From contig VWZS01000240.1 in NCBI GenBank assembly GCA_013397075.1, forward strand, positions 744,001-808,000: a stretch of 64,000 bases of DNA, read 5' to 3'. Source of the DNA: Rhabdornis inornatus (taxonomy: Eukaryota > Chordata > Aves > Passeriformes > Rhabdornithidae). The notes beneath the pieces are model-generated. The model saw only the letters and a program-made list of their open reading frames with translations, was not told the origin of the DNA and searched no databases. The translations under genes and the position numbers were made by a program. Below, piece after piece: positions 50,801-63,373 of the stretch (the first letter of the stretch is position 1; the number at the start of each line of letters is the position of its first letter).

Positions 50801-53141
50801 TCAACTGGGCTTCATGTTTGTACACTGGCCATTACATGGTTTTGGGTGTTAAAGAATGGTTAAAATCTGGTTCACCAATATTTAACTCACATTCTGATGA
50901 AATCTGGTCTACCTGATATCTTCATGGCAGTCTTCTGTATTATAAATATTGTACATCTTACTAAAGACCCAAGATGTTTCCCTACAGCTATTTATGTGAC
51001 AGTCCAGCTGCGTGACATCATCACTTTTCATGTCCTTTATACTTAATTTGTTTCTCAGTGTGATCTGAACATTTAAATTTTTTTAGGTAATTTAGAACTC
51101 TCCTGTTCCTAAAGGTAACAGTCTTCATTAGACTGGGTTAATTTAAAAGAAAAAGCAAATCTAAGTAGCTTCTTTAAAGTCATGTGCTAAGTTATCATGA
51201 GCTATTCCCTTGTAACCTGCCAGACATAATATCAGCCAAGGACATGCACATGACCAGCAGTTATCAGAGAACACCTTCAGCTGAACATGTCTTTAAAGGC
51301 CACATACCTTGTAATTATATTTTAGAAGGTGCTTTTAAATGCTAACCAGTAATGGCATCCATGGCCCAAAAATATACTATTATGGTATTATGGAGTTTTA
51401 TAAGCAACTGTACTAATATACATAAAATACATTCACTCATTAGTAAGTAACTATTTCTCTAATTTGAGACAGACAGGCTCAAACTTTTAACTGAGTAATA
51501 TATCTCCTCAAAACTTCAGCTGGATTTTGGGATAGTCAGAAGTATTCTAGCATGAAAAATATAATGTAAAAAAGCTACTGGAGCATCAGTGGGCCAAGTG
51601 CAGAATTTGATTCATTAAATGAAACTTCTCTGAGCTGAAGGCTTTTGCAATGTTAGGCAAGTAACTAGATTTTCTCTTGGCTCCTGTGCCAGCAACAAAC
51701 AGTAGTCAGCACACTTCTAATTATAGACTGCTGTAAGACAGAAACCAAATGCACATTCAGATTGATTTACATAGTGAATGAAGCTCATTTTGCATTTTGA
51801 TAGTTCTTTCTCCTAGATGCCTCTAAATTTATTTCTTCTTTACCCCTCAGTGCTTTATGATTTCTGTGGTTACATGATTTTATTACCACCTCTTTGCTCC
51901 AACACACTTCAATTAACAGGAACAACATCAGCCCTTGGAACCTGGACAGTTTCTGAGTGGGTTTGCTTGTGGGTGGCCTCCCACCTCCCCCTCAGGACAA
52001 GGCACAGCTACACACAACTCCCCCTCCTCCCCACTTTTTGTGGGAGGAAAGCTCAGGTGCACAGCTGAGATGAAACCTGCAGAATGATTCAAGAGGTACT
52101 GACCTCAGTTCATGGGGAGCCACCTCCCATGAGATGCTACATCACGTCTCACCATCAAGAACATGCAAAGTGCACTATTTATATTTCTGAACTTGCCAAT
52201 GCCAACCAAAAAAGAGAAAGCAGGAAATTACATAGGAGTAGTTGTTGTCCTGCTCTTTGCGGTCCAAAGTCTTAAACAAAGGTTAGGCTTCCGAAAATAT
52301 TCTCAAGAATGTATCTAAATTGCTCTAAGAAGACTGAAAAGCTAAAAGAGCCATCCGCATTGCTAATGATCTACTAAACTGCAAGCATTTTTGTGCAAAC
52401 TGCTAGTTGTTGTTTTTGTGGGAAACACAAAATAAAACACAAGGGCACAATGGGACTTATATTCTTGTGTTGAGAAATACAAAATGGGAGAGAAGCATTA
52501 TCTCCCATGCTATGCACAACCACATAGACAGGTTTCCCATGGCTTTGACATACCCAACTCACAGAGGGATATCAGACCACTCATAAACTTGCAATAAAAA
52601 CACCTCACCCAAAAGTTACATCTCGCAGTAATCCTAGTGAAAGTTCACAAAATAAATACTGAAAGATGTGTAGAGAGTTTTAAGTTATTAATGGATGTAT
52701 GGTTTCTTCACAGATAGAATATATTAAACATCATTCCCATTTCAGGTGATTCCCTTTCCCCTTCAGGGCACTCAGCGTGTTGGCTCCCCTGCTGCTGTAC
52801 AGTGAGCAGGGTTAGGCAGCAGTAGAAACAGCCTTGTATTCTAGCAAGTCTCAGCTTATTCACAGTCCCTTGAGTCCTGCAATTATTTCTCCTTAAAGAG
52901 CACAATGACTTTTGGAACACAAGTTAAATCGTCTTTGGATTTATTATTTCTTAACATTACATGTGTTAGCTATTCATAGTTTTCTTTACTGCAGTGTCTT
53001 TTGAGGCATTCCTTGTGACTCTGAGTACCCTTTGTGTCTTCACATATTTTCATATGCAATGAAAATTCATTAAAGAACAAATTAGACAAAATCTCTCACT
53101 TTTATATGCTTTTCAGGTTAATTGGAATTTCATTCTCTATT
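47836..53141. other. AT-rich noncoding DNA, no gene seen
   Basis: No supported gene or nameable repeat, apart from an 18-bp-spaced duplication at 49165-49196. GC-richer patches at 50.04-50.2 kb and 51.9-52.07 kb carry short unrecognised open frames. Confidence 0.55.
49165..49196. repeat. 14-bp word repeated at an 18-bp interval
   Basis: The word 'tagccataagttat' occurs at 49165-49178 and 49183-49196 without mismatch, an 18-bp tandem duplication. Confidence 0.95.
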
Positions 53142-53266
53142 ATCATAGAATCATAGAATGGTTTGGGTTGGAAGGGACCTTAAAGATCATCCACTTCCAG
53201 CTCCCCTGCTGTGTGCAGAGCACCTTCTGCTCAAGCAGGTTGCTCAGAGCCCCATCCAACCTGTAC
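53142..53266 (-). mobile_element. Short CR1 LINE 3' tail (minus strand)
   Basis: Read on the minus strand, this is the last ~125 bases of CR1: 'ggttggatggggctctgagc', 'ggtcccttccaacccaaacc', then two ATTCTATG octamers at 53157-53142. It starts near 'ggtacaggttggatgg' at 53266 because the copy was severely 5'-truncated on insertion. It overlaps in content with the end of the CR1 at 47 kb (about 47690-47835) but lies in the opposite direction. It has no coding capacity. Confidence 0.95.
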
Positions 53267-53568
53267 CAGAATTACCATGGAGTAATTATCATGCTATTAT
53301 CATGCTTCCTCTTTCAAAAGCTTTTCTGTGCTTTCTCACAGCTCCTGCCTTTGGATAATCCTTTTCCAACTTCCAGTCAGAGGTCGAGCCCGTGGTGCTT
53401 TTCCATTTCCATTTTCAACACCAATATTTTAAAGGCTCATATGAAACCCTGCCATCACAATTTCTGTCCAAAACAATGGATATCTGGATGTAATAGCTAG
53501 AATAGATGCTACTATCTTTCATCAGTAGTTTGCATTATTAATTTGCTCTTAATTAATTAGAATATTAC

Positions 53569-53711
53569 TACTTCTTCTTCTTAATCTTCTTCTTGTTCAT
53601 TGTTATTGTTTTATTATTGTTATTATTTTATTATTATTATTAATTTTTGTTGTTGCTATTGTTGTTATCATTAACATCATCATCATAATTATTATCATTA
53701 TTATTATTATC
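53569..53711. repeat. Triplet-rich tract (CTT/ATT/GTT/ATC)
   Basis: A run of triplets of the form NTT or ATN ('cttcttcttcttaatcttc', 'ttattattattattaattt', 'atcatcatcataattattat') covers about 140 bases with interruptions. It is a diverged (ATT)n-type microsatellite. Confidence 0.9.
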
Positions 53712-56700
53712 ACATCAATGCTTCTGGATATGAAGAATTTTCAAGCAAAAATAGTTGATCCAACATGGCTAAATAATTTTAATTCATGCTTATCCAGAAT
53801 AGCAGTGTGGAAAGCTGTAAGTGGGAGTTAAGTGACAGGTGCATAACTAAGTGCAAATTGATTGCATATTTATACAAAGTAAAAACAATCAAGTATTAAA
53901 TAATGAAATATAAGAGCTTTAAAGGAAGACTGTCAATATTTAAATGCCATGACTGCCAAATAATCATTAGTCATTTTCTGTCAGGTAAAGTATAGGGGTT
54001 TTTGACAGTGCCTCTTGGATTAAATTAGATTTAGCCAGGATGTGAAAGTAATATTTCATGAAGACCAAAGCTTTTTCACAGAGTTGTATCCATAAGTACA
54101 ATAGAATGGGGTCTAGGAAGACCAAAAACTGTCTTCCACAAGTTCTGATTTTTGGGATGAAGGCAGGAGGACCTAAGAGCCTTGTGAAATACTATACCTA
54201 GACACATAATTCAGCAGTGTAGATGACAGTATGAGGGCTAGACAAATATATTAGGTTCAGCAGTGTTGAGCTTTTCTGTGCCTAAGTCCCTGCTCTTGAT
54301 CTATCAGCTTAATAAGGCTGACTTTAAATGCCTCAAAACAGCTTTGAAAATGGAAGGAAGCATTAGAACATCACCTCCATAAGAAGGAATGTATCTCTGG
54401 GATAGTTTACTGAACAGATGACAATTTTTGCTAGTGAATTAGAAATATATCCCAATCCACCGTGAAACCGAAGACACGAAAGTAAAACACTGTGGTGTAA
54501 AAACACAGAAAAAGCAATCAATCACTGCAGCTATCTAAACTTATGTCCTTTCATTACAAAATAAACAAACTAGAAGACATTTAAATACAGTGAAGCCTGT
54601 TTCTAAAATGTGTAGGGCACATAATATAAAAGGGAAAGATAATGACCTTGCAGCAAAGCCTTCAAGGAAAAATAACAGAAACTTTTACCACTTAGTCATA
54701 AGTTCAGAGGTCTGTTTTATTCCAAGTCTTTCTATGGCACACCTCTGTCAGATGCAAATATACTTGTACTATGCCTGTTCTGCTGAGACCCAGCAAGATG
54801 AATACTAGGAGGTCCAAAAGTGACTAATGAACACTGAGAATGCAAAGCTTAAGGGTCTAAACAGGGCTTTCTGAAAGAGATTTGGTTTTGAACTTTGAAT
54901 TCTCAGCTGTTGTAGCTACTCCATTCTTTACAAATGCTAATAACCACGACATTGAAATTAAAAGATAAAAAAAATGATTGGAAGGAAAACATAGAATTTC
55001 AAAATTATTTGCCTCCTGCATATCCTTAGGTCCTTCTCTCGGAAAACCAGTTTAAAATTTTTCAAATTAAGACAGATAAATGGAAGCCATGTTGTACTCT
55101 TGGCCTAAGCCACTTGCCCAACCCAACAGGAGAAACCCCTGACTGGAGAAAGAGAAGAATCTGGATTTCCTAAGCCTGCTCCAGGGACGACTCTGTAATC
55201 ATTTGCAGGATTTTAGGTCTTTATGGTAAAAGTAGTAGCTGGTGAAAGATCTACATTTCTATCTTACCTTTCTACCTATACCACTCTGCTTAGTGAGACT
55301 TTAGAAAAACGACTTAATGGCTTCACATAGCAAAGAGAAGGGTTTGTTTGGTGTAATAAAGGAACAGTGGCCATAGACAGGACATGGAAACCAGCTGGCA
55401 GCCATCATAGTAGAAACAAAAAGCACAGCATTTTGCTTCCAAAGTTGAAGTTATTCATCTCTCACAGTACCCTATATTAATGGGTTTTTCAGACCAACAG
55501 TAAGTTAATCCACCAGTTCATCCACACAATAATCTTGTCAGATGAATAAATATGGAAATTGTATGCTGTGTTAGTTTGATTTATCAAGTAAGAGAAATTA
55601 GAGATATGTTTTTTCTAATCACAATTTGTACCCATAAATATTTGTTACCATTTTTCAGCAGGTCTACACATATCTTCCTGCAAGAACATGATCTATTAGC
55701 AGGAATTTTATTCTCTACTTCTATTCCCAAAGTACAGTATCCTTATTTCACTTTTCTGACTTGGAAAATAAGTTACTCCTCTTCCACAAATTTCTATGCT
55801 CTCTTTGGCTTTTCCTGCCAAAACAGCAGACTCTGCTCTATCTCATCACTCTCCACTGCTGACACTATCCCTTGAGCTCTCAGGGGCACAAACTGATGGG
55901 TTTTGGTAGTTTTATGTTTAGTTACGCAGACTTTCTTGTTTTTAACTTTATTCAACCAAGAGTCAAAAAACTCACAGAGAAGAAAACAAAAATGGATAGA
56001 GCAGTTTGTTCCCACCAAGGCCCATTCTCACTGCCAGGGTCTGGCAGAAAGGCTGCTCATCTCAGATGTACAAAGCAATGCTCTGCTGGCTTATGAGCTC
56101 AAGGATGCCACCAGTGTATTGGGTAATGAGAAAAATCCGAGCTCAGGGGTGCAGCAGGCGAGTGTGCTCATGAGCAGGGCTTGGCTGAGTGCGAGGTGTA
56201 AGCAGATGGCAAACCTATAATGGACAAGGTCTTTATCATTCTGTCACAGGGGAAAGTAGAGACTGAGACAGGGATGCAAATGCATGAGAGGAAGCTCCAG
56301 CTGTGTGGCAGCAGAAGTCAGGGGTTAGTTACTTGGGATTGCTTGCTGAACTTGATAGAACAGGGAACATAAAGACATATGCACAGAGAATGACATACCA
56401 GACTAGAAAGACCATTACATTTTATCCTTCCTTCCCCAGCCATTACCTCCTCTTCATCCTCTTCTTTCATAAAGCCTACTCAGCATCTTTATAATTAATG
56501 TTTATTAATCAGTCTGCCAGGACTGAAGCAGATTAAAGAAGATTTAAACAACACACTTTAATATCATTGAAGGAAACCAGAGGGCAAGTAAATGCTTTCA
56601 AAAGCTAAATCTGGATGTTGATTAGATATCTGTGTGATCAAGAAGCCATGAAAAAATTAACCTTGTAAAAGTGGAGAATATTAAATTATTTATTTTCTAA

Positions 56701-59689
56701 AAGTTCACATCTAAATTACTACAAATTGGTTCATTTTAAAAGCATAGTGAATTCTTTGTTGTCTTGAGCACCTAGAATGTTTTTTATCTCTTCCTGTACA
56801 GAACATCTTTGATTAGGCAGTTTGTGTTTGCATTAATGCTTCTGTATGTGTCAATTTGTGTGCCTATCCATGCTTATGTGTGTGTATCAGGTATATACAC
56901 GTGTTCCCACAAGGAATACATACTACTGGCTTGACCAAGGAAGCTTGACCATGGAGCTACTCCAGCTCTGTTTCTCTCAGGCTACTGGACTCAGTGTGTC
57001 CTAACAAAGGTGACCAAAACCACATGTGTACATGAACCAGGCAATTTAGCCATATATTAATGTACATCTAGAGGGTTAAAATATGTCTGCATGATTAGAA
57101 ATGGCACTTAGACTCAGTGGGAATTTTCTAAGATCAAGTCAATTTGAAGAATATCTATAGCAGAGAGGCTTGTGACACCAACAAAAATTCCCATTTTAAG
57201 ACTAAATGCTGCTAACACATCCTTGCAACCATTAAAAATTATTTTGTTTCACCTAACTTGGACAGACACTTCCAAATAAGAGAAACCACACAAATGTCCC
57301 TCTCTTGCTAGTGGGAAGAGAATCCACCAACGTGGGAATGTTTGGGAGCCATCTTATTCTGCACAAAGCAAACGACACAACACAACAGGACAAGTCCTTG
57401 GAAAATGTTAGGTTTCATGCCCAGTAAGATGCTTTTATGTAGCAGTGATACATGCCAATAGCCATGGCATCAGGAGATCGAAACATAGACTTTTTCTTCT
57501 TGGGTTTTGTTTAATTTTGTTTGTATACCAGGTGGATCTATCTGGGCATTTATTTTTAATATCAAAAGACAGTTGTTTCCAGAAATTTTCAACAACTAGG
57601 CAGGATGTGATAAGAGGTCAGGATTCTCAGTGTGAAAAAGTCAGACATAACCCAAGACACCGATCTTCAAAAATACAGCTTTAAACAACTGCTTTTTGAA
57701 AACCTTCCCATAGGAACTTAGCCAAAAGAGTAACATGATACTAGTTCTATTCCTGTCCTTAGGGCAGTTTAGACATGAGTACAACTATTTTGTTTTTCAG
57801 TACAAATATTTTGTTTTTCAAAACTTACCTTACTTATCTAGGGTGCATAGGGCCCAGAATTACATGTATTCATTTGAAAGCTGTCTGTTTTCCGGCCATC
57901 TGCAATTTTGACAGTGCAGGATTGTTTTCAGTACTGTATTGAAGTCATTAAGCAAATAACATTGAACAATTTAACAGAAATAGGGAGAACCTGAAAGAAA
58001 AACAAATCTGAGAAGCTACTAAGACTTTGAAACAATAGAGAGTTTTATGAGTGTAGCTTTTCCCTAGATTATAAATTTTTTACAGAAAGTAAAATCTCAC
58101 GTTTAGACAAAACTTATTTGTTACCTAAATTACAATCGCTTTTATTTGGGCTACAAAAATCATGCTTCAGAAGAACAGTGCCATGGCTGTGAAATAAATT
58201 CTACATATTTCTGCAGTAATGCAGTACTTGTGACAACAGGGTAAAAAATGCCTTTATCTTAGGTTGACATTAGTGAAGAGTAAAAATGCTGTAGTTCTTT
58301 TCTAGTTATCAGCTTCTGTTACAACATAAACGAGGCCTGCTGTACCTCAGATCTTGTCAAACTCAGAAGCAAAAAGATTGGTTTGTCCTCTATACTCCCT
58401 ATAGTAATAAGTCTAAGGTCCTCAACAGCGATACACATACGAAGTCAGATTTCAAAGTATGACTTGAAAGTGATGATCTTCTCTGAAGATGTTTAACTGA
58501 TGCAGAAACTGAAAGACCAAAAGTTTTTGCTATAGTCACTATGCAGATCTGCAACAAAACTAGAAACAAACTCCAGTTCTAAGCCCAGTCCAAAGCCTGT
58601 CTTTTAGGTCACACTGCTAAATTTATAGCAAATTATTTTATATAAAAGTCATACTTAGCAATGTAATTGAAATCACCAAGAGTGCCATTTTCCATGCAGT
58701 CCCATTAGCAGCCTAAGTGAACATCTCTGCCAGCAACTTCTGAACCCACCACCTAATTCTCTTCACATTTGGCAGAAGTGTTGAGATAATTAAGCTTCTA
58801 TTATCATTATGCTAATGATGAGAGATACTTGTAATTGCCCTGAATGAAGGAAAAGTTCAAACCTGGTTTTACACCTTGAGACTCCTTCAACACATTCCTA
58901 CTCGCAGAGATGAGTTTTTTAGGTTTTGTCCTTCTGTAAAAGCTAAACACAAGGAAACAAGGCAGGGAACATCGTCTCTCCTTTGCACCACTCAGCAGCC
59001 TTCTGCATCACAGAGACAAGACATTGGAGAGGAGCCAGTGTACAGCCAGAAGATTTCAAGCAGCTACTGGAGCAACCAGTTGTGAGTTTAATTGTAAAGT
59101 GACTCCTTCAGCCAGATAAAAATTGTCACCTAGACTCCAATTATTCAGATTAAGCTTCTATTAATAGATCCTTGGTGAGGATCTAAATATATGAGAAACA
59201 CTGTAAAATACTTTACTTCTGAATTATTTCACCAGTTTCTTTTGGACAAGAGTTTATTTTGACACTTTCACAAGTCATAGTGAAGGTGGATGTGAGGAGA
59301 TATGTAACTGAGAAAACATATAAGTTATTGCATAGCATTTTAGAGGTAAAAGAGAAGACTAATAGAGTAACAAATGATTTCATTAATGGAATACTTGTTC
59401 AACTTTTCATTACACAAAGTTCTGAACCAGTTATTATCATTTAAGGGAAGTGTTTTCAGTTTGACACATATTTCTGAAAATGTTCTTTCCAGAGTGACCT
59501 GAAAGTTTGGAAAGGAATTAAATTATTCAGGGACCTGAAAAACATCATGGTCTTTTTGTGTTGTATGTTGGGTGGTTTGGGTGCATTTGGGTTTTTCAGT
59601 GGAACTTTGAGCAAAGCAGATACTGTCACAATAATCCTGACTAGCTGGGCTCAACCATATTCTTGTCTCTAAGTTTTACACAGCACTGG
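53712..59689. other. AT-rich noncoding DNA, no gene seen
   Basis: No supported gene, RNA or named repeat. Small items are the 21-bp duplication at 57778-57819 and a TG-rich patch at about 56.83-56.9 kb. Open frames at 55552-55875 and 55794-56220 overlap on both strands and are not recognised. Confidence 0.55.
57778..57819. repeat. 21-bp tandem duplication
   Basis: Two adjacent 21-base units ('agtacaactattttgttttt' plus c, and the same with one A-for-C change) lie at 57778-57798 and 57799-57819. Confidence 0.93.
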
Positions 59690-60437
59690 GACTCCTTAAG
59701 GAGGATGCTGATGAAGCAGGTTCCATGGCAAGGTTATACTGGGGGGAGGGTGTGGGATAGGCGGCAGGGGTGGCCTCTGTGAGAATGGACCAGGGGCTGC
59801 CCCATCCCAGGCTGAACCAGTTCCTGCTGACTTCAAAACAGACCCTTGGCTCCACAAAGCTCAGTCAGGCTGGTGGCACCTCTGTGGAAACTCTTTTAAG
59901 AGTAAAAACCACTTCACAGCAGCTGTGAGAATGGAATGATAAAAACGTGAGAGAAACAACCTTCTAGGCACAAAGGTTATTCCTGCTTCCACATTGAAGC
60001 AGTTTATGAAGGACTGCATCCCCTAGGTTGGAGTTGGGGAAAATTTAGAGGAGGAAGAGCAGCAGAGACACAGTTGCCTGCAGCCCCCAGTACTCAAAAG
60101 CCATTCCACTTGCAGGAGGGAAGAGAAGGAAGAAGAGTCACAATCAAAGGAGTTAAGTTGAGCCTGAGAAAAAGGAGAGGTGGGAAAAGGTGGGTTTAGA
60201 TTTGTCTTTTAGTTTTGTCTGTGTGTCTCACTATTCTATTCTAATTGGCAGTAAATTAAATTGATCTCCTCCATGTTCAGCCTGTTTTGCTCGTGATGGT
60301 AATTGCTGAGTGATCTCCCTGTTTTTATCTTAGCTCACAAGCTTTTTCATCACACTCCTTCCCTTTGTCCTGCTGAGGAGGAAAAGTGAGATAGTGGCTG
60401 TAAGGTGGTCTGGCAGCCAGTCACTCTCAGCCCATCA
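59690..60437 (+). mobile_element. LTR of an avian endogenous retrovirus, fuller copy
   Basis: This is the same family as the element at 33950-34558 and in the same direction. It includes the family's 5' part ('tgactccaaaac'-like text at about 59828-59841, 'gtgagagaaacaac' at 59948-59961). The middle has 'agcagtttatgaaggactgc' (59999-60018), and the U3/R end has a degenerate polyadenylation signal AGTAAA (60250-60255) in 'ggcagtaaattaaa'. The closing part is 'gtgatggtaattgctgagtg' (60293-60312), then 'gctgaggag' (60372-60380). It is diverged from copy one, so both are old. No internal retroviral genes flank it. The 5' edge is approximate and may begin up to about 130 bases earlier. Confidence 0.72.
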
Positions 60438-61230
60438 CAGCTGGAATCACGGAACATCAAAGCATTTAGCACAGGGGAAATCACACTACAGTAACAGAAG
60501 TCTTCTTTTGCCATTGGTTATATCTTCTCTTATACACATATTTAAGTATAAATATAAAAGTACATATATACATATAAAAGTAATATTTCAAATAAATTCT
60601 GGAAGAAATAAGAAGGTCCAGGAGTTGACAGTTGCTGCATTCCTGTGTCATTTTTTTATCCCAAATGATGTGCTATTGGCTGAGTTCAGCTCCACCATAG
60701 CCCATTGCTTTCTGGCTGCAATCTTGTAGTAAAATGCAAACATTTCAGACAGATGTCTGGCAGCAAATTGCCTCTTCAAATATTTCCTTGTTCCTGTGTA
60801 GTATCTGCATGTGGATGTCTCAGATACCCCTGGGATGTCTTGAATGGCACTTAGATTTAGACAACAGCAGTAGACCCCACACAGCCTTAGCAAGTAAGAC
60901 TCTTGGGAGGAGGCTCATTCCCTCTTTTCTAGGGGGAATGTGATTAAGGTCTAGGCCATTCATAATTCACCTACGAATTTGAAAGGGGAATCCGTCAAGA
61001 AAAAATTTACATTATTATATGTTTTGTCGACTCACATCTTCTTACTGTTAAGCTGTCAATTCAGTGTCAGAGGCTTCCCATCCACCAGGGTATTATGACT
61101 GAATTAATTTCATAATTGCTTTCCAGTCTAGCAAAATTATTGCCACTTACTCTTCCCTTAACCATAAAAAAACCATAAATAAACACCATTCCCATATTTT
61201 CCTTCTGTTCATCATCGAATTCTTGCCAAG

Positions 61231-61262
61231 CTTTCCCCCTCCCCCCCCTTTTCTTCTCTTTA
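61231..61262. repeat. Polypyrimidine tract
   Basis: About 30 bases of only C and T, apart from edges, with a run of eight C's. This is a low-complexity tract. Confidence 0.85.
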
Positions 61263-63327
61263 CTGGCAAGTTTTCAAGGGCATTTGAAGACAATGTTGAG
61301 AAAAATCATGACTGATCTACTCATGACTTCTATAGCAAGAACTGCTGCATTACAATTGCATGGGGAGACAAAGGCTGACAGCCTTTTTACATTTCAGCAG
61401 CGATTTAAGGCTGTTAACCTTGAAGGCAATGGCAGCTGCTGACCCTCGAATGCTGAATCCAGTTAGTGCTGAGCCAGAGAGTGAAGGGCTGAGCAGCTCT
61501 AGAGCCAGCCAGGTCAGCAGCAGCAGGAGAGCTCAGTGCCCCAAGAGTTTGTCCCCTGACTGATGATTTCTTAAAGCGCCTGGGCTGAAATACTGATTCA
61601 AGCCAAGTGTCTCATTCTTCCAGCTTGTTTCAGGTAGCAAAATAAGGTACCCCATGACTGTACAGCTAATAACTCAATTTAGGAGCTGTTCTTGAAGGGC
61701 ACAAAGTGACTCAATTCACCAGGACTTCCCTGGGAGCTGATGGTATTTGGCACTCTGCAGGGTCAAGCTCTAAAAACAAATATAAATGAAAGACTCTTCA
61801 GTTGACTTTTCACAAAGTGATGCAGTAAAGATTGGTCTGACAGATTAAAGTGATAAAGCCAGCTAAAAGTTATGTTGTAATACTGAGTATTTATTGACCT
61901 GGAGTGTCTTGTAGCTGACAGACATCTGGCAAAATTCTATAGTGAGTGGTGATTCATCTGTAAGAGTGGTTAATTTCTCTGGTAATTTGGCTGAAGCAAC
62001 AGCAGCAAAGCCAAATTAATTCCATGGTAAAGCTCTGACGATATTCAGTTTATGAGACTAAAAGACTTAAGCTACACTCTTCTGTCTTTAACAGCTGATT
62101 AGTCCATTGAACTAAACCTACTGGAAAAAATCTTCATTGCTACGCTTATTGAAGCCTTTATTATTTGTTCTAGGTCTTTGTTATAGGTTGCCCTTGGAGC
62201 TTTCTCTACCTGATTTTAATTTAGAATATATCTGAGCTTGGGAAAGTAATACCTGAAACAAAAAAGAGATTTGTAATGACAACAGTACAGGAAATACTCA
62301 TTTGGATTCAGAGCATGGAAGTGATGAGTGTTATTGCTAGCTGGTACCCTTGACACCACAGCCCTACTGCTCGTCTCTATACAATCCTGGTTCAAGTCCC
62401 ATTGCCATTGTTGTTATTTTAATTTCTAGGTAAATGTACTTCTGGGTTTTAAATCAGATATATTCAAAGCCTTTACTGTTTTCTTCTTCACCTTCCTCCT
62501 TCTCTCCTTGCAAATGTTGTGATTCCAGTCACTTCAGGGGGAAGGAATTTACTGAAAGGTTATGCACTGGCTCCAGGACTCTCTGAGCTGGAATTGTCAT
62601 CCTGCCAGTCCTGTGCAAAGAGGATTTTCATCAGCTGCTAACTAGCCATGTCCAGCAGGACAATTAAGAAACCTGTTTTTGGTTCTTAATCCCACAAAAG
62701 TACCCGTTACGTAACACCACACCTCAAAACTGGGATCTCTGGGCTGGGATCCGGATTAGCTGCCCAAGAGTTCAAAGATATTTTGTGAGAAGGAGAAAAA
62801 AGGAGGATGACTTAATGCCTCATTTTTTTTTCAACATAGCTTGTCTCTAAAACCAGCAGAGAAGAGGACGTGCTGAACCTTGCATGGTGTCAATTTCTGA
62901 ACATCACAGTTCTTCTTTATTAATTTTACTTAAGACTTATATGTAGTCTTGTCACAGATTAAAAGAGCAGCTGTTAAAAATATCTAGTTTTCCTTAAATT
63001 AAATGTGTTAAAATGATTGCTTTTCTGAATATTCCTGTAATTATTAGTACAGCAAAGGAATTAGAAATACTTACTGCAAAACAATATTAGTAGATTGCAT
63101 TTACCGAGTAAAAAGGACACGGTATTATAAATTGTTTGTGCTATAACATGAATGTTTAACATAATGTAAACTGACATTTTTTAGCACAAAAAAGTGGCAG
63201 CATTCTCATACCCTCTTGCTCAGAAAATCTGTCAGATGAGCAAGTGTAAACAGCAGTTTGAAAACAGTTCATGCCTGTTCTCACGTTTTATTAATCACCA
63301 CAAACAGATTTGAGATCAGATAACTTG

Positions 63328-63373
63328 CTAGTATTTTGATGCTATAATAACTAGTATTTTGATGCTATTTGAA
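63328..63373. repeat. 23-bp imperfect tandem duplication
   Basis: The 18-base word 'ctagtattttgatgctat' occurs at 63328-63345 and 63351-63368. The units are 23 bases long and differ only in the last few bases. Confidence 0.93.

Noticed and set aside
61360..61563. Ser/Ala-rich 67-codon open frame
   Set aside because: Short, unrecognised and in a GC-richer patch. No splice or start context to support it.
62325..62405. tRNA-like B-box GGTTCAAGTCC (62389-62399) with an A-box-like word about 50 bases upstream
   Set aside because: The T-stem does not pair (only two of five positions) and no acceptor stem forms. At best it is a decayed tRNA-derived SINE, and I cannot support even that.
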